A stretch of DNA of 64,000 nt. It comes from Arthrobacter sp. OY3WO11. GTDB taxonomy: Bacteria; Actinomycetota; Actinomycetes; Actinomycetales; Micrococcaceae. Position 1 is the first letter of the stretch. Each line of letters opens with the position of its first letter. Positions 17,065 through 26,584 of this stretch are shown piece by piece. The stretch is taken from positions 2,590,079 to 2,654,078 of the forward strand of contig NZ_LWLP01000001.1 in assembly GCF_001641125.1 (NCBI RefSeq), read 5' to 3'. The notes beneath the pieces were generated by a model that made no database searches, had not been told where the DNA came from, and saw only the letters and a list, made by a program, of their open reading frames with translations. A program made the translations under genes and the position numbers.

Positions 17065-18849
17065 TCAGCCCCGCGCCAGGAGGTTGTCCCGGATCTCCCG
17101 GCGCAGGACCTTGCCAATGAGTGAGCGTGGCAGCGAGTCCAGAATGACCACCCGGCGCGGCACCTTGTAGGCGGTGAGGTGTTCCCGTGCAAAAGACAGG
17201 AGTGCGTCGGGATCGACGGTGGTGCCCGGAACCGGGACCACCGCGGCCACCACATCCTCGCCGCCTCCGCCGCGCGGCAGCCCCACCACCGAGACCTCCG
17301 CAACATCCGCAAAGGTGGCGAGAACCTCCTCCACCTCGCTCGGCGAAACGTTGAAGCCGCCGGTGATGATCAGTTCCTTGATCCGGTCCCGGATGGTGAC
17401 GAAGTGGTCATCGTCCACGGAGACGATGTCGCCGGTACGGAACCAGCCGCCGTCGAGCAGGGCGTCCTCGGTCTCCTCTGGCCGGTTCCAGTATCCGTTG
17501 AACACCTGGGGGCCGCGGATCAGGAGCTCCCCCTCCTCACCCGGGGCCCGGTCCAGCGCCACGTTGCGGGGGTCCACCACCCGGATGTCGGTCAGCGGAA
17601 ACGGTACTCCCACGGTGCCTGGTTTGCGGGTGGGACCGAACGGGTTGCCGATGGCGATGGGAGAGGTTTCGGTCAGCCCGTAGCCCTCGATCAGGTAGCC
17701 GCCGGTGGCTTTCTCCCACGTCTCTACCGTCGCCGCCGGCAGGTTCATGGCCCCGGAGATCGAAAAACGAATGCTTTCCAGCCCAATGCCCCGTTCCGCC
17801 GCCGCGGCGGCAATCCGGTCGTAGATCGGCGGCACCGCCGGCAGGAACGTCGCCGGGGACTTCCTGAACGCCTTGAGTACAAGGTCGACGTCGAATTTGG
17901 GGAACAGGACCAGCTTCGCCCCGATACTCAGCGCGAAGGTCATGCACAGCGTCAGTCCGTACGCGTGGAACAGCGGCAGCACTGCGTAGACGGTTTCCCG
18001 GCCATCCTTGAGCCCGGGCACCCAGGCCCGGCCCTGCGCAGCGTTGGCCTGCAGGTTGGCGTGACTCAGCATGGCGCCCTTGGGTGAGCCGGTGGTCCCG
18101 GAGGTGTACTGCACGACGGCGAGGTCCGCCGCCGCCGGGCGGGGATGCTTCTTCCGGAGAGCGCCGTTTTCCAGGAGCTGCCGCCATGACAACACGGGCC
18201 GCAGGGCAGGAGCGGCGCTGCCTTTCGCGTGGTCCTTGCCAACGGTCAGGGCGGCACGGGCTTTGCGGGCCGCGGGAACCGGGAACCGCAGCGCCACCCG
18301 CTGCAGCAACGGCATAGCGGGGATTAGCTCCACGGAAACGATAGTGCGGAGCCCGACGTCCGCCGGCAGCTGGCGGACCCGCTCCACGGCCTTGTCCCAT
18401 ACGATTGCGACGACGGCCGCGTGGTCCTCAAACAGGTGACGCAGTTCGCGGTCCGTGTAGAGGGGGTTGTGCTCGACCACCACGGCACCGAGGCGCAGCA
18501 CCGCATGGAACGCTATGACGTGCTGGGGGCAGTTCGGCATGACCAGGGCAACCCTGTCACCGGGTTTGACACCCAGCTTCTTCAGGCCCGCCGCTGCCCG
18601 GCTGATGAGTGTTCCGAGCTCGCGGTAGCTGGTCCGGGCTCCAAAGAATTCCAGGGCGGTCTTGTTCCCGTACCTGCGCACCGACTGATCCACGAGGTCC
18701 ACCAGCGAATCCTCCGGGAGCACCGGGGCGGCGGGCACCCCTGGCCCGTACGAAGCAGTCCAGGGGCGTTCACCCCAGTGCATCCCTGGCTGGGGAGCCG
18801 CTGCGTTTCCGGCGGCGCCGGACGCCTTACGCGTGGCCTTCATCGTCAT
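17065..18849 (-). CDS. long-chain fatty acid-CoA ligase (AMP-binding)
   Basis: A 594-residue ANL-superfamily ligase that activates a fatty acid with ATP and CoA. Motifs are YTSGTTGSPKGAMLSH (P-loop-like A3), GYGLTETSP (A5), GELLIRGPQVFNGYW, WFRTGDIV with the core Asp, and the C-terminal VPRRVVILDSLPRSLIGKVLRRE carrying the acyl-adenylating Lys. AAGGACGG precedes the ATG. It is downstream of the flavoprotein-DUF1365-cyclopropane-synthase cluster on the same strand (99-bp gap), so it may supply activated acyl chains to the same lipid pathway. Confidence 0.93.
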   Translation of the reverse strand: MTMKATRKASGAAGNAAAPQPGMHWGERPWTASYGPGVPAAPVLPEDSLVDLVDQSVRRYGNKTALEFFGARTSYRELGTLISRAAAGLKKLGVKPGDRVALVMPNCPQHVIAFHAVLRLGAVVVEHNPLYTDRELRHLFEDHAAVVAIVWDKAVERVRQLPADVGLRTIVSVELIPAMPLLQRVALRFPVPAARKARAALTVGKDHAKGSAAPALRPVLSWRQLLENGALRKKHPRPAAADLAVVQYTSGTTGSPKGAMLSHANLQANAAQGRAWVPGLKDGRETVYAVLPLFHAYGLTLCMTFALSIGAKLVLFPKFDVDLVLKAFRKSPATFLPAVPPIYDRIAAAAAERGIGLESIRFSISGAMNLPAATVETWEKATGGYLIEGYGLTETSPIAIGNPFGPTRKPGTVGVPFPLTDIRVVDPRNVALDRAPGEEGELLIRGPQVFNGYWNRPEETEDALLDGGWFRTGDIVSVDDDHFVTIRDRIKELIITGGFNVSPSEVEEVLATFADVAEVSVVGLPRGGGGEDVVAAVVPVPGTTVDPDALLSFAREHLTAYKVPRRVVILDSLPRSLIGKVLRREIRDNLLARG

Positions 18850-18948
18850 AACCGTCCTTGCCGCTGGAACCGCCAGTTAGCGGGCCTGGCGGCACGCCGC
18901 AAAGAATCCTACCCGTGCAGGTGCGGCGGGCAACACGCGGCACCGCTG

Positions 18949-20334
18949 TTACAGCTGCGCCTCCCGGCGGTCCAGCACCACCTGCTGCACGTCCAGGTAG
19001 CCGGACTGGAACCCTGCCCGCGAGTAGCACAGGTAGAACAGCCACATCCGCTGGAACACCGCGTCAAAGCCCAGCTCCCCCACCTCCCGGGACCGCTCAA
19101 GGAACCGTTCCTCCCAGAGCCGCAGGGTGGCGGCGTAATGGTCCCCCATGCCCATCCTCTCGCGCACCCGCAGCGTGGTGTGCTGCTGGGTGATGCTCTC
19201 GATGGCGCGGACGGAGGGCAGGAAGCCGCCGGGGAAAATGTACTTGTGGACCCAGGTGTAGGCGTTCCGGGTGGCGAGCATGCGGCCGTGCGGCATGGTG
19301 ATGGCCTGGATGGCCACCTTGCCGCCGGGTGCCAGCACCCGGTCGATGGTCTGGAAGTAAATGGGCCAGTACTCGTAGCCCACAGCCTCGATCATCTCCA
19401 CCGAGACAACGGCGTCGTACTCCCCCTCAACAGCCCGGTAATCCTGCAGGGCCACGGTGACCTTGTCCGCGTAGCCGGCAGCCGCAATGCGTTCCTGCGC
19501 GAGGGCCTGCTGTTCGCTGGACAGGGTGACGCTGTAGACGGTGGCGCCGCGGGCTGCTGCCCGCAGTGCCAGTTCACCCCAGCCGGTGCCGATTTCCAAG
19601 AGCCGGGTGCCGGCACCGACGCCGGCCTTGTCCAGCAGCCTGTCGATCTTCGCCTGCTGCGCTTCCGCCAGCGCCTCCCAGCCAACAGAAGCCAGGGGTT
19701 CAGCGGTAAGCGGAAACAGGGCCGACGAGTAACTCATGGTGGAGTCGAGGAAGTTGGAGAACAGGTCGTTGGACAGGTCGTAGTGCCGGGAGATGTTGCT
19801 GCGGGTGTTCTGCTCGGCGTTCCGTTCCTGCCGGGGCGTGCGCGGCAGGTACAGCGCGCGCAGCTTCTGCAGCGGCGTGGGAATGAGCGTGTCCACCGAG
19901 GCGGCGAAGACCTCCAGCACTCCTGCGAGGTCGCTGGCTTCCCAGTCCCCGGCCATGAAGGACTCGCCCAGCCCGATCAGCCCGTTGTCGCCGATCCGGG
20001 CTTCAAATGCGTGCGGCCGGACCATAGTCATCACCGGCGCGTCCGGGCCGCCCGTGCCAAGCACGGTGCCGTCGGGGTACTCCACGCGCAGGGGCAACCG
20101 CTTCACGGCCCCCCTAAAGAGGAGGCCGGCAGCTTTTCCGGCCACCGCTGCTTTGGCTCCCGACGGCGGCTGCGCAACTTCCGGCCACAGGTCCGGATCG
20201 ATGGTTGCGGGCGACGCCGGCACCCCGGTTGCCGTCCACGTTGCGGCATACGGCGTGGCAGCATCCTCCAGCGTCTTGCGCTGCGCCTTGCCTCCGGTGG
20301 ATGCAGTTGCCTGGTTGTCGTCCGTCATTGTCAT
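18949..20334 (-). CDS. cyclopropane-fatty-acyl-phospholipid synthase family methyltransferase
   Basis: A 461-residue CfaS-type enzyme that transfers the SAM methyl group to a double bond of a phospholipid acyl chain. The N-terminal domain (GLGESFMAGDWEASDLAGVL, 121-140) is the lipid-binding module. NISRHYDLSNDLF (180-192) and the SAM loop LLEIGTGWGELALRA (245-259) follow, then SVEMIEAVG. The product may be a cyclopropane, a methyl branch or an intermediate; the sequence cannot tell. The start has GGAGG seven bases upstream and overlaps the DUF1365 stop by four bases (ATGA). Confidence 0.92.
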   Translation of the reverse strand: MTMTDDNQATASTGGKAQRKTLEDAATPYAATWTATGVPASPATIDPDLWPEVAQPPSGAKAAVAGKAAGLLFRGAVKRLPLRVEYPDGTVLGTGGPDAPVMTMVRPHAFEARIGDNGLIGLGESFMAGDWEASDLAGVLEVFAASVDTLIPTPLQKLRALYLPRTPRQERNAEQNTRSNISRHYDLSNDLFSNFLDSTMSYSSALFPLTAEPLASVGWEALAEAQQAKIDRLLDKAGVGAGTRLLEIGTGWGELALRAAARGATVYSVTLSSEQQALAQERIAAAGYADKVTVALQDYRAVEGEYDAVVSVEMIEAVGYEYWPIYFQTIDRVLAPGGKVAIQAITMPHGRMLATRNAYTWVHKYIFPGGFLPSVRAIESITQQHTTLRVRERMGMGDHYAATLRLWEERFLERSREVGELGFDAVFQRMWLFYLCYSRAGFQSGYLDVQQVVLDRREAQL

Positions 20335-21062
20335 TGAACTGCCTCCTGTGAGGGGTGGTGTGGTCGGGCGACAACCGGCAGGCGTCTTGCCCAGAGTGTA
20401 ATGCCCTGCACCCTGATGAGTGCGGAAACCAGCAGTGGCGCGGCAGGTACGGCAACCGCCGCCGCCAGGATGTTCCGGAGCGTGGCGGACCGGCGCGTGC
20501 CGTCCATGGACGCCACGAAAGGCCGGTGGCCCTCGCGCTCCAGCACGATGGACACCCCGAGCCGCTCCCCCGGCGCGGGCAGCTTCATGCGGTACTGCCC
20601 GTCCACATCGTTGAACGGCGAAACGTAGAACGCCTTCGGCACCGAGGCGCGGCCCGCCGCATCCGTCTGCAGCAGGTAACAGTGCCGCTCCCCGTACGTG
20701 TTGTGGACTTCGGCCACCACGCACTCAAGTTCGCCGTTGGTCCGGTAGCACCAGAACAGCGTCAGGGGGTTGAAAACGTAGCCGAAAACCCTGGCGCTGG
20801 TCAGCATGTGGATCGCGCCGCCGTCGGGCTCTATGCCCTGGGTGCGCAGGAACCGCTCCACGTTGCTCCTGATGCTGGCGCCGGGGTCCCCCAGGTGGTC
20901 ACCGGACCGGAACACGGCCAGCGGGCGGAGCAGGAACGGGAGGCGGGGCAGCTGGTCCACGTCAACAAACCACGAGTAGCTGCGGTAGGTGAAGGCGTTC
21001 TTCAGCGGCGTGCGGCGCACATGCGAAATGGCCGTGCGGTAGATCGCTGCCTCAATGGTCAT
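20331..21062 (-). CDS. DUF1365 domain protein
   Basis: A 243-residue DUF1365 protein. Typical pieces are IYRTAISHVRRTPLKNAFTY, the central ARVFGYVFNPLTLFWCYR, EVHNTYGERHCYLL and FYVSPFNDVDGQYRMKL. DUF1365 is widely found between a FAD-dependent amine-oxidase-like protein and a CfaS, as here. It has been linked to fatty-acid modification clusters, but its own reaction is not settled. It overlaps both neighbours by four bases, so all three are translationally coupled. Confidence 0.92.
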   Translation of the reverse strand: MTIEAAIYRTAISHVRRTPLKNAFTYRSYSWFVDVDQLPRLPFLLRPLAVFRSGDHLGDPGASIRSNVERFLRTQGIEPDGGAIHMLTSARVFGYVFNPLTLFWCYRTNGELECVVAEVHNTYGERHCYLLQTDAAGRASVPKAFYVSPFNDVDGQYRMKLPAPGERLGVSIVLEREGHRPFVASMDGTRRSATLRNILAAAVAVPAAPLLVSALIRVQGITLWARRLPVVARPHHPSQEAVQ

Positions 21063-22459
21063 GCCGGCTCAGCCGCGGAAAGCAGCTCCCGTTCCCCGCC
21101 GTCCCCGGACTCAACCTGGTCAGCAGGCTCGGCGGCCAGCCAAGAGCGGCCAAGCGCCTCGGCCGCCCGCACCCCGGAGAGTGCGCCGTCCTCATGGAAA
21201 CCCCAGCCCAGGTAGGCGCCGGCGTACGCGATCCTGTTGTCACTGAGACCGGCGATCGACTGCTGGGCCCGCAGCGATTCGGGCGTGTACTGCGGGTGCT
21301 CGTACACCATCCGCTCCAGGACCCGATCATCCGCGATCAGTTCAGACTCCCCCAGGCTCACCAGGTACGGCTTGCCGTCCGCCGGGCTGAGCCGCTGCAG
21401 CCGGGTGAGGTCATAGCTGACAAGGACTTTGTCCGGCCGGGCTTCGCAGGAGGGAAGGCGGTAGTTCCAGGACGCCCTGGCGTTGTCCGCGGAGGGCAGG
21501 ACGGCCGGATCCTGGTGGAACACAGTGTGGTTGACCGAGTACGGCATGCCGCCCAGCGCCTCCTTCTCGGCCGGGGTGGCGTCGGCGAGGAAGCCCAGTG
21601 CCTGGGCCGGGTGGGTGGCGATGACGACGGCGGCGAAGCCTTCCGTCCCGCGTTCAGTGGTGATCTCCACGCCGTCGGGATGGCGCCGGATGGCGGTCAC
21701 GGGCGTTTCCAGCCGGACGTCCGCCAACGTGGCTGTCAGTTTCTCGACGTACCTAGCGGAACCGCCGGTGACGGTACGCCACTGCGGGGAGCCCTTGACG
21801 CCAAGCAGGCCGTGATGGCCCAGGAAGGTGAAGAGGTACCGCGCCGGGTAGGCCAGCGCGGTAGTGGGGTCGCAGGACCACACGGCGCTGACTACCGGGG
21901 TCATGAAGTGCGAAACGAAGTAGGGACTGAACTTTTCGCGTTCCAGGAACTCGCCAAGGGTGGGTTCGGGAACCTCGGGATCCGGGGTGACCGAGGAAAC
22001 CGGTGCCGTCTCCAGCAGCGCCCGCGCCTTGCGGTAGAAGCGTGTCACTTCCAGCAGCATCAGCAGGTAGCGGCCGCGCAGCAGGCTTGACGGCCGGGCA
22101 ATGATGCCGCGTCCGCCCTCGCGGGCCCCTGCATACTCCAGCCCGCAGCCGTCACACCGGACGGACATGCTCATCTCGGAGTCCTGCGTCTCCACCTCGA
22201 GTTCCGCGAAGAGCCGCAGCAGCGTGGGATAGGTCCGTGTGTTGTGGACAATGAAGCCGGTGTCAACACCGATGGTGGAGCCGTCCGCCTGCGGCAAGTC
22301 ATGCGTGTGGGCGTGCCCTCCCAGCCGCGAATCGGCTTCGAACAGCGTGACGTCGTCCTGCCTGTTAAGGACGTAGGCCGCGGTCAGGCCGGCCACGCCG
22401 CTGCCGATGACGGCCACCCGCCGTCGCCCGCCTCCGGTTACTGCTGGGTCAGGTGACAA
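21059..22459 (-). CDS. FAD-dependent oxidoreductase (amine-oxidase-like), lipid-modification cluster
   Basis: A 466-residue flavoprotein with the N-terminal dinucleotide fold VAVIGSGVAGLTAAYVL, then FEADSRLGGHAHTHD, VDTGFIVHNTRTYPTLLRLF and a C-terminal GAYLGWGFHEDGALSG that closes over FAD. It belongs to the family always seen with DUF1365 and CfaS, and probably oxidises an acyl chain or the CfaS product (inference). The start is TTG at 22459: AGAGGAG lies a few bases upstream, while the frame's upstream extension (to 22597) runs into the divergent LysR gene. Confidence 0.88.
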   Translation of the reverse strand: MSPDPAVTGGGRRRVAVIGSGVAGLTAAYVLNRQDDVTLFEADSRLGGHAHTHDLPQADGSTIGVDTGFIVHNTRTYPTLLRLFAELEVETQDSEMSMSVRCDGCGLEYAGAREGGRGIIARPSSLLRGRYLLMLLEVTRFYRKARALLETAPVSSVTPDPEVPEPTLGEFLEREKFSPYFVSHFMTPVVSAVWSCDPTTALAYPARYLFTFLGHHGLLGVKGSPQWRTVTGGSARYVEKLTATLADVRLETPVTAIRRHPDGVEITTERGTEGFAAVVIATHPAQALGFLADATPAEKEALGGMPYSVNHTVFHQDPAVLPSADNARASWNYRLPSCEARPDKVLVSYDLTRLQRLSPADGKPYLVSLGESELIADDRVLERMVYEHPQYTPESLRAQQSIAGLSDNRIAYAGAYLGWGFHEDGALSGVRAAEALGRSWLAAEPADQVESGDGGERELLSAAEPA

Positions 22460-22579
22460 TGCATGCTCCTCTGCTGGACATTTGCCAATGCTAGAGGGCA
22501 ATTCGGCGCCGCCGTGCCAGCGGATGGGTGCCGCGCCGGGCAACTTCTTCAGCGCCGGGCGGCGGAGTACTGTGGGCAG

Positions 22580-23497
22580 GTGGTAAACCCGGTACACCTG
22601 AAGACCCTTCTGGAGGTCACCCGGCTCGGCTCCTTTGCGGCCGCGGCCGCCACGTTGGGCTATACGGCCTCAGCCGTCTCCCAACAGATGTCCGCCCTGG
22701 AACGGGACACCGGCGTCGTGCTGTTCCAGCGCTCGGCACGCAGCGTGGTGCCCACGGAAGCCGCCGTCGTCATGACCCGGCACGCCGCCAAGGTGCTGAC
22801 AGACATCGAGGCACTGATGGCTGCCGCCTCCAAAACACAGGATTCGGCCAACCAGGAACTCCGGCTGGGGATCTTCCCCAGCCTGGCCACGTACGTCCTG
22901 CCGAGGATCCTGAAGAACCCGGCGTGGAAGAAGCTGGGAATCGACCTCAAAGTGTCTGTCGCTGAACCCGGGCAGACCATCCAGGGGCTGCGCACCGGCG
23001 GCGAACTGGACCTCGCCGTGGTTTTCCAGGTGGGGCAGACGGGTTTCGCGTGGCCCAACACGATTAACCGGCAATGGATTGGCGACGACGACTTCCGGGT
23101 GGTGCTGCCCGCCGGCTGGGGCTTCCGCAGTGACGCAAAGGTCGCCGCCGACCACCTCTCCGAAATGCCGTGGATCATGCACCATCCGGGAACCAGCGAC
23201 GCCATGGTGATCGAGCGGCTCTTCGCCGGCTGCAACCTCCATCCGCGCGTAGTGGCCCACAGCGACGACTTCCACGCCAGCCTGGAGATGGCGGCCGCAG
23301 GACTGGGAGCGGCCCTGGTTCCGGAACTCGCGCTGCGGAACAAACCGGCCGGTGTTGTGGTGCTGGATGTTCCGGAGATCCGGCTGGCCAGGAACGTCTT
23401 TGCCCTCATTATCAATGACAGGAAAACCGCACGGGTCCAGCTCTTCGTGGACCTCCTGGCCGAGACACTCGCCGGAATGCGCACGGCCGTGAATTAG
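22580..23497 (+). CDS. LysR family transcriptional regulator
   Basis: A 305-residue LysR-type regulator. The winged-helix N-terminus is LKTLLEVTRLGSFAAAAATL with recognition helix TASAVSQQMSALE. The rest is a periplasmic-binding-protein-like effector domain (ELRLGIFPSLATYVLPRIL, GELDLAVVFQVGQ). I chose the GTG at 22580 because it begins directly before the HTH; the frame's ATG at 22463 overlaps the flavoprotein promoter region. It is divergent from the flavoprotein-DUF1365-CfaS operon with 120 bp between starts, so it probably controls that operon. Confidence 0.9.
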   Translation: MVNPVHLKTLLEVTRLGSFAAAAATLGYTASAVSQQMSALERDTGVVLFQRSARSVVPTEAAVVMTRHAAKVLTDIEALMAAASKTQDSANQELRLGIFPSLATYVLPRILKNPAWKKLGIDLKVSVAEPGQTIQGLRTGGELDLAVVFQVGQTGFAWPNTINRQWIGDDDFRVVLPAGWGFRSDAKVAADHLSEMPWIMHHPGTSDAMVIERLFAGCNLHPRVVAHSDDFHASLEMAAAGLGAALVPELALRNKPAGVVVLDVPEIRLARNVFALIINDRKTARVQLFVDLLAETLAGMRTAVN

Positions 23498-23542
23498 GCC
23501 TGAATGCTGGAATGCGCCGCTGTTCGGGTCTATGTTGAAACT

Positions 23543-24049
23543 ATGAGCAAGGTAGCGAGCCGGCACTTCGGAGAGATCGAACTCAACCACGGCAAAGATC
23601 ACTTAGTGGCCGCGAAGCACGAACTTCGCGGGCATCCGCTGGAACTCGACCTCAACATCACGGCGCACGACCACTTCGATGAAGCCGCTATCCGGAAAGT
23701 GGACTACCGCCTGCGGTTCCTGCCCGAACTCGTTGACGAGGTCCGGGACATGATCGCCGAGGAGCTGGAGCAGGAAGGCACCAGCCCCCAGGAATACCTG
23801 CACTTCCACTGCAACGCCCTCAAGGACGAACACCTGCAAAAGGTCTTCGGCGTCACCGACCGCAGCCAGCTCACCAACGAAGTCTTCCTCAAAGCCCTGA
23901 AGCTGGGCCACGTGGGCATCTATCCCGGCCAGCCCGAGCGCTACTTCGTCCTCGACTTCACCCTGGGCGAGCACTTCACCGATGAGGTCCTCGTGGCGTC
24001 AGCCGACGAGGACGGCGTGGTGGACGACGAGATCGTCTGGGAGTCCTGA
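23543..24049 (+). CDS. DUF2004 domain protein
   Basis: A 168-residue acidic protein (SRHFGEIELNH, LDLNITAHDHFDEAAIRKVD, EYLHFHCNAL, YPGQPERYFVLDFTLGEHFTDEVL) of the DUF2004 type. No catalytic motif, signal peptide or membrane segment is visible. The start is the ATG at 23543; the frame begins upstream at 23504 within the LysR 3' flank. Its stop codon abuts a long inverted repeat. No function is established for the family. Confidence 0.75.
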   Translation: MSKVASRHFGEIELNHGKDHLVAAKHELRGHPLELDLNITAHDHFDEAAIRKVDYRLRFLPELVDEVRDMIAEELEQEGTSPQEYLHFHCNALKDEHLQKVFGVTDRSQLTNEVFLKALKLGHVGIYPGQPERYFVLDFTLGEHFTDEVLVASADEDGVVDDEIVWES

Positions 24050-24109
24050 ATCGAGTGCTCCGTACCTGCCGTTTTGAGCGTCCATAACGGCAGGTACGGA
24101 GCACTCGAT
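24050..24109. repeat. perfect 24-bp inverted repeat with 12-base loop
   Basis: Arms 24050-24073 and 24086-24109 are exact reverse complements (ATCGAGTGCTCCGTACC... and its complement), separated by 12 bases (TTGAGCGTCCAT). It begins on the first base after the DUF2004 stop codon. The stem is much longer than a normal terminator, lacks a following U-run and is less GC-rich than its surroundings. It could terminate transcription, stabilise the mRNA 3' end or be a dispersed palindromic element. Confidence 0.85.
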
Positions 24110-24121
24110 GGTTATTTGCGA

Positions 24122-24154
24122 CGGCGGCTGCCCACCTAAGGTGAGCAGCCGCCG
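24122..24154 (-). terminator. metE terminator hairpin
   Basis: GGCGGCTGC-CACC arms (one mismatch) around a three-base TAA loop, 18 bp beyond the metE stop. It probably ends the metF-metE transcript. Confidence 0.65.
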
Positions 24155-24172
24155 CTTCTGCCTAATGCGCTG

Positions 24173-26518
24173 CTACTGCTTGGCCGCCTGCAGCAGGTCG
24201 GCGCGGACCGCCTGGGTTGCCTTGACCAGGTTCCGCAGGGAATCCTCGGTCTCGGCATAGCCGCGGGTCTTCAGGCCGCAGTCCGGGTTCACCCAGAGCT
24301 GGCGGGACGGAACGTGCTTGACGGCGGTGGCCAGGAGTTCGGTCACCTCTGCCTCGCCCGGCACACGCGGTGAGTGGATGTCGTAGACGCCCGGGCCAAC
24401 GCCGCGGCCGAAGCCGTGGGACTCGAGGTCGTGGACAACCTCCATGCGGGACCGTGCGGCCTCGATGGACGTGACGTCCGCATCCAGTCCGTCGATCGCA
24501 TCGATGATCACGCCGAACTCGGAGTAGCAGAGGTGGGTGTGGATCTGGGTGGCGTCGGCAGCGCCGGCGGTGGCCAGGCGGAAGGAGTCCACGGACCACT
24601 TCAGGTAATCGGCGTGGCTGGCCTTACGCAGCGGGAGGAGTTCGCGCAGTGCGGGCTCGTCCACCTGGATGACCTTGATGCCGGCAGCTTCGAGGTCTGC
24701 GATTTCGTCACGCAGTGCCAGGCCAACCTGGTTGGCGGTCTCGCCCAGGGGCTGGTCGTCACGGACGAAGGACCAGGCCAGGATAGTGACCGGGCCGGTG
24801 AGCATGCCCTTCATCGGCTTGCTGGTCAGGGACTGCGCGTACTTTGCCCACTCAACCGTGATCGGGGCACTGCGGGTGACGTCGCCCCACAGGATGGACG
24901 GACGGGTGCAGCGTGAGCCGTAGGACTGGACCCAGCCGTGGACCGTGACGTCGAAGCCTTCGAGGTTCTCGGCGAAGTACTGGACCATGTCGTTGCGCTC
25001 GGGCTCGCCGTGCACCAGGACGTCGTAGCCAAGCTCTTCCTGCAGCTCAACAACGCGCTTGATCTCGTCCTTCATGAGCTTTTCGTACTGCCCGCCGGTG
25101 AGGTCACCCTTGTTGTTGCGGGCGCGCGCCGACCTGATCTCGGAGGTCTGCGGGAAGGATCCGATGGTGGTGGTGGGCAGCGGCGGCAGGTGCAGCGCCT
25201 CTTCCTGTGCGGCTTCGCGGACTTCGTAGGGCGAGCGGGTGAAGTCGGCTGCGGTCAGCGCTTCGGTGCGTGCGCGGACGTCGGAGCGGCGCACGCCTTC
25301 TGCGGTGGCGCGGAAGGCGATCACGGCCGTTGCCTCGCCGATGGCCGCCTGGGCGGAGGCGGGATCGGCCAGGTAGGACGCGAGGGTCTTCACCTCGACG
25401 GCCTTCTGGTCCGAGAACGCCAGCCAGCTGCGGAGCTGCTCGGAGAGCTGGGTCTCCTCGGCAACATCGTGCGGGACGTGCTGGGTGGAGGTGGAGGTGG
25501 AGACGGCGACCCTGCCGGCTGCTGCCTTCAGGGCGTCCAGCTTGGCGGCCGACGCGGCGAGGTCGTTGCGCCAGATGTTGTGGCCGTCCACGACGCCGGC
25601 AACCAGGGTCTTGTTGCCCAGGCCGGCGAGTGCCGCGGCGGAGGGAACAGTGCCCTTGAAGACATCGATGTGGAGGGCGTCGATGTTGGTGGCAGCGAGG
25701 GTGCCGAGCTGGCCGTCCAGCGAACCGTACGGGGTTGAGACGAGGATCTGCGGGCGGTTAGCCGCGGCGGTGAGGACCTCGTAGGCACGGGCCACGGCGG
25801 CCTCCACCTCGCCGGCCGGGGTGTCCTGGTCCACCACCAGGGCGGGCTCGTCGAGCTGGACCCAGCTGGCGCCCGCGGCGGAGAGCTTCTCCAGGAGCTG
25901 GACGTAGACGGGCAGGATGTCCTCGAGGCGGGACAGCGGCGCGAACCCGGCGGGTGCGCCGTCGGAAGCCTTGGACAGGAGCAGGTACGTGACAGGGCCC
26001 ACGATGTAGGGGCGGGTCTCGATGCCGTTGGCCAGTGCGAACGCGAACTCGTCAACCTTGGCGGTGGAGGCGAGGGTGAACTCTGTTTCCGGTCCGATCT
26101 CCGGGACCAGGTAGTGGTAGTTGGTGTCGAACCACTTGGTCATTTCGAGCGGCTGCTGGTCCTTGGTGCCGCGGGCCAGGGTGAAGTAGCCGTCGAGGTC
26201 CAGCTGCCCCTGGCCGTTGAGGAGCTTGCCGAAACGGGCGGGGACGGCGCCGAGGTGGGCAGTGGTGTCCAGGACCTGGTCGTAGTAGGAGAAGGTGCCC
26301 GGCACTGCGGCGGGTTCAATGAGGCCGAGTTCCTGCAGGCGGTTGGCGATGGCCAGCTGGATGTCCTTGGCGGCGGCGTCCAGGGCGGCGGCGTCGATCT
26401 TTCCTGCCCAGTAGGCTTCGACAGCCTTTTTGAGCTCGCGGCGGCGACCGATGCGTGGGTAGCCCAAGATGGATGCAGCGGGGAACGGAGTGTGGTTGGG
26501 CGTGGTGTTTTTAGACAT
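24173..26518 (-). CDS. metE: cobalamin-independent methionine synthase
   Basis: A 781-residue MetE that methylates homocysteine with 5-methyltetrahydropteroyl-triglutamate. The N-terminal domain starts ASILGYPRIGRRRELKKAVE. The catalytic C-terminal barrel has TTTIGSFPQTSEIR, HGEPERNDMVQYFAE, GPVTILAWSFVRDD, the zinc ligands in THLCYSEF and WVNPDCGLKTR, and IQVDEPALRELLPLR. Length is normal. It is 66 bp downstream of metF on the same strand, so the methyl donor and its user are made together. No cobalamin riboswitch is visible upstream. Confidence 0.97.
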   Translation of the reverse strand: MSKNTTPNHTPFPAASILGYPRIGRRRELKKAVEAYWAGKIDAAALDAAAKDIQLAIANRLQELGLIEPAAVPGTFSYYDQVLDTTAHLGAVPARFGKLLNGQGQLDLDGYFTLARGTKDQQPLEMTKWFDTNYHYLVPEIGPETEFTLASTAKVDEFAFALANGIETRPYIVGPVTYLLLSKASDGAPAGFAPLSRLEDILPVYVQLLEKLSAAGASWVQLDEPALVVDQDTPAGEVEAAVARAYEVLTAAANRPQILVSTPYGSLDGQLGTLAATNIDALHIDVFKGTVPSAAALAGLGNKTLVAGVVDGHNIWRNDLAASAAKLDALKAAAGRVAVSTSTSTQHVPHDVAEETQLSEQLRSWLAFSDQKAVEVKTLASYLADPASAQAAIGEATAVIAFRATAEGVRRSDVRARTEALTAADFTRSPYEVREAAQEEALHLPPLPTTTIGSFPQTSEIRSARARNNKGDLTGGQYEKLMKDEIKRVVELQEELGYDVLVHGEPERNDMVQYFAENLEGFDVTVHGWVQSYGSRCTRPSILWGDVTRSAPITVEWAKYAQSLTSKPMKGMLTGPVTILAWSFVRDDQPLGETANQVGLALRDEIADLEAAGIKVIQVDEPALRELLPLRKASHADYLKWSVDSFRLATAGAADATQIHTHLCYSEFGVIIDAIDGLDADVTSIEAARSRMEVVHDLESHGFGRGVGPGVYDIHSPRVPGEAEVTELLATAVKHVPSRQLWVNPDCGLKTRGYAETEDSLRNLVKATQAVRADLLQAAKQ

Positions 26519-26584
26519 GGGAAATCCTAAGAGTTGGGTACAGGTCCGCTCTGAGGCGGAAGAAGCAATGGAGAAAGGAGTGCG

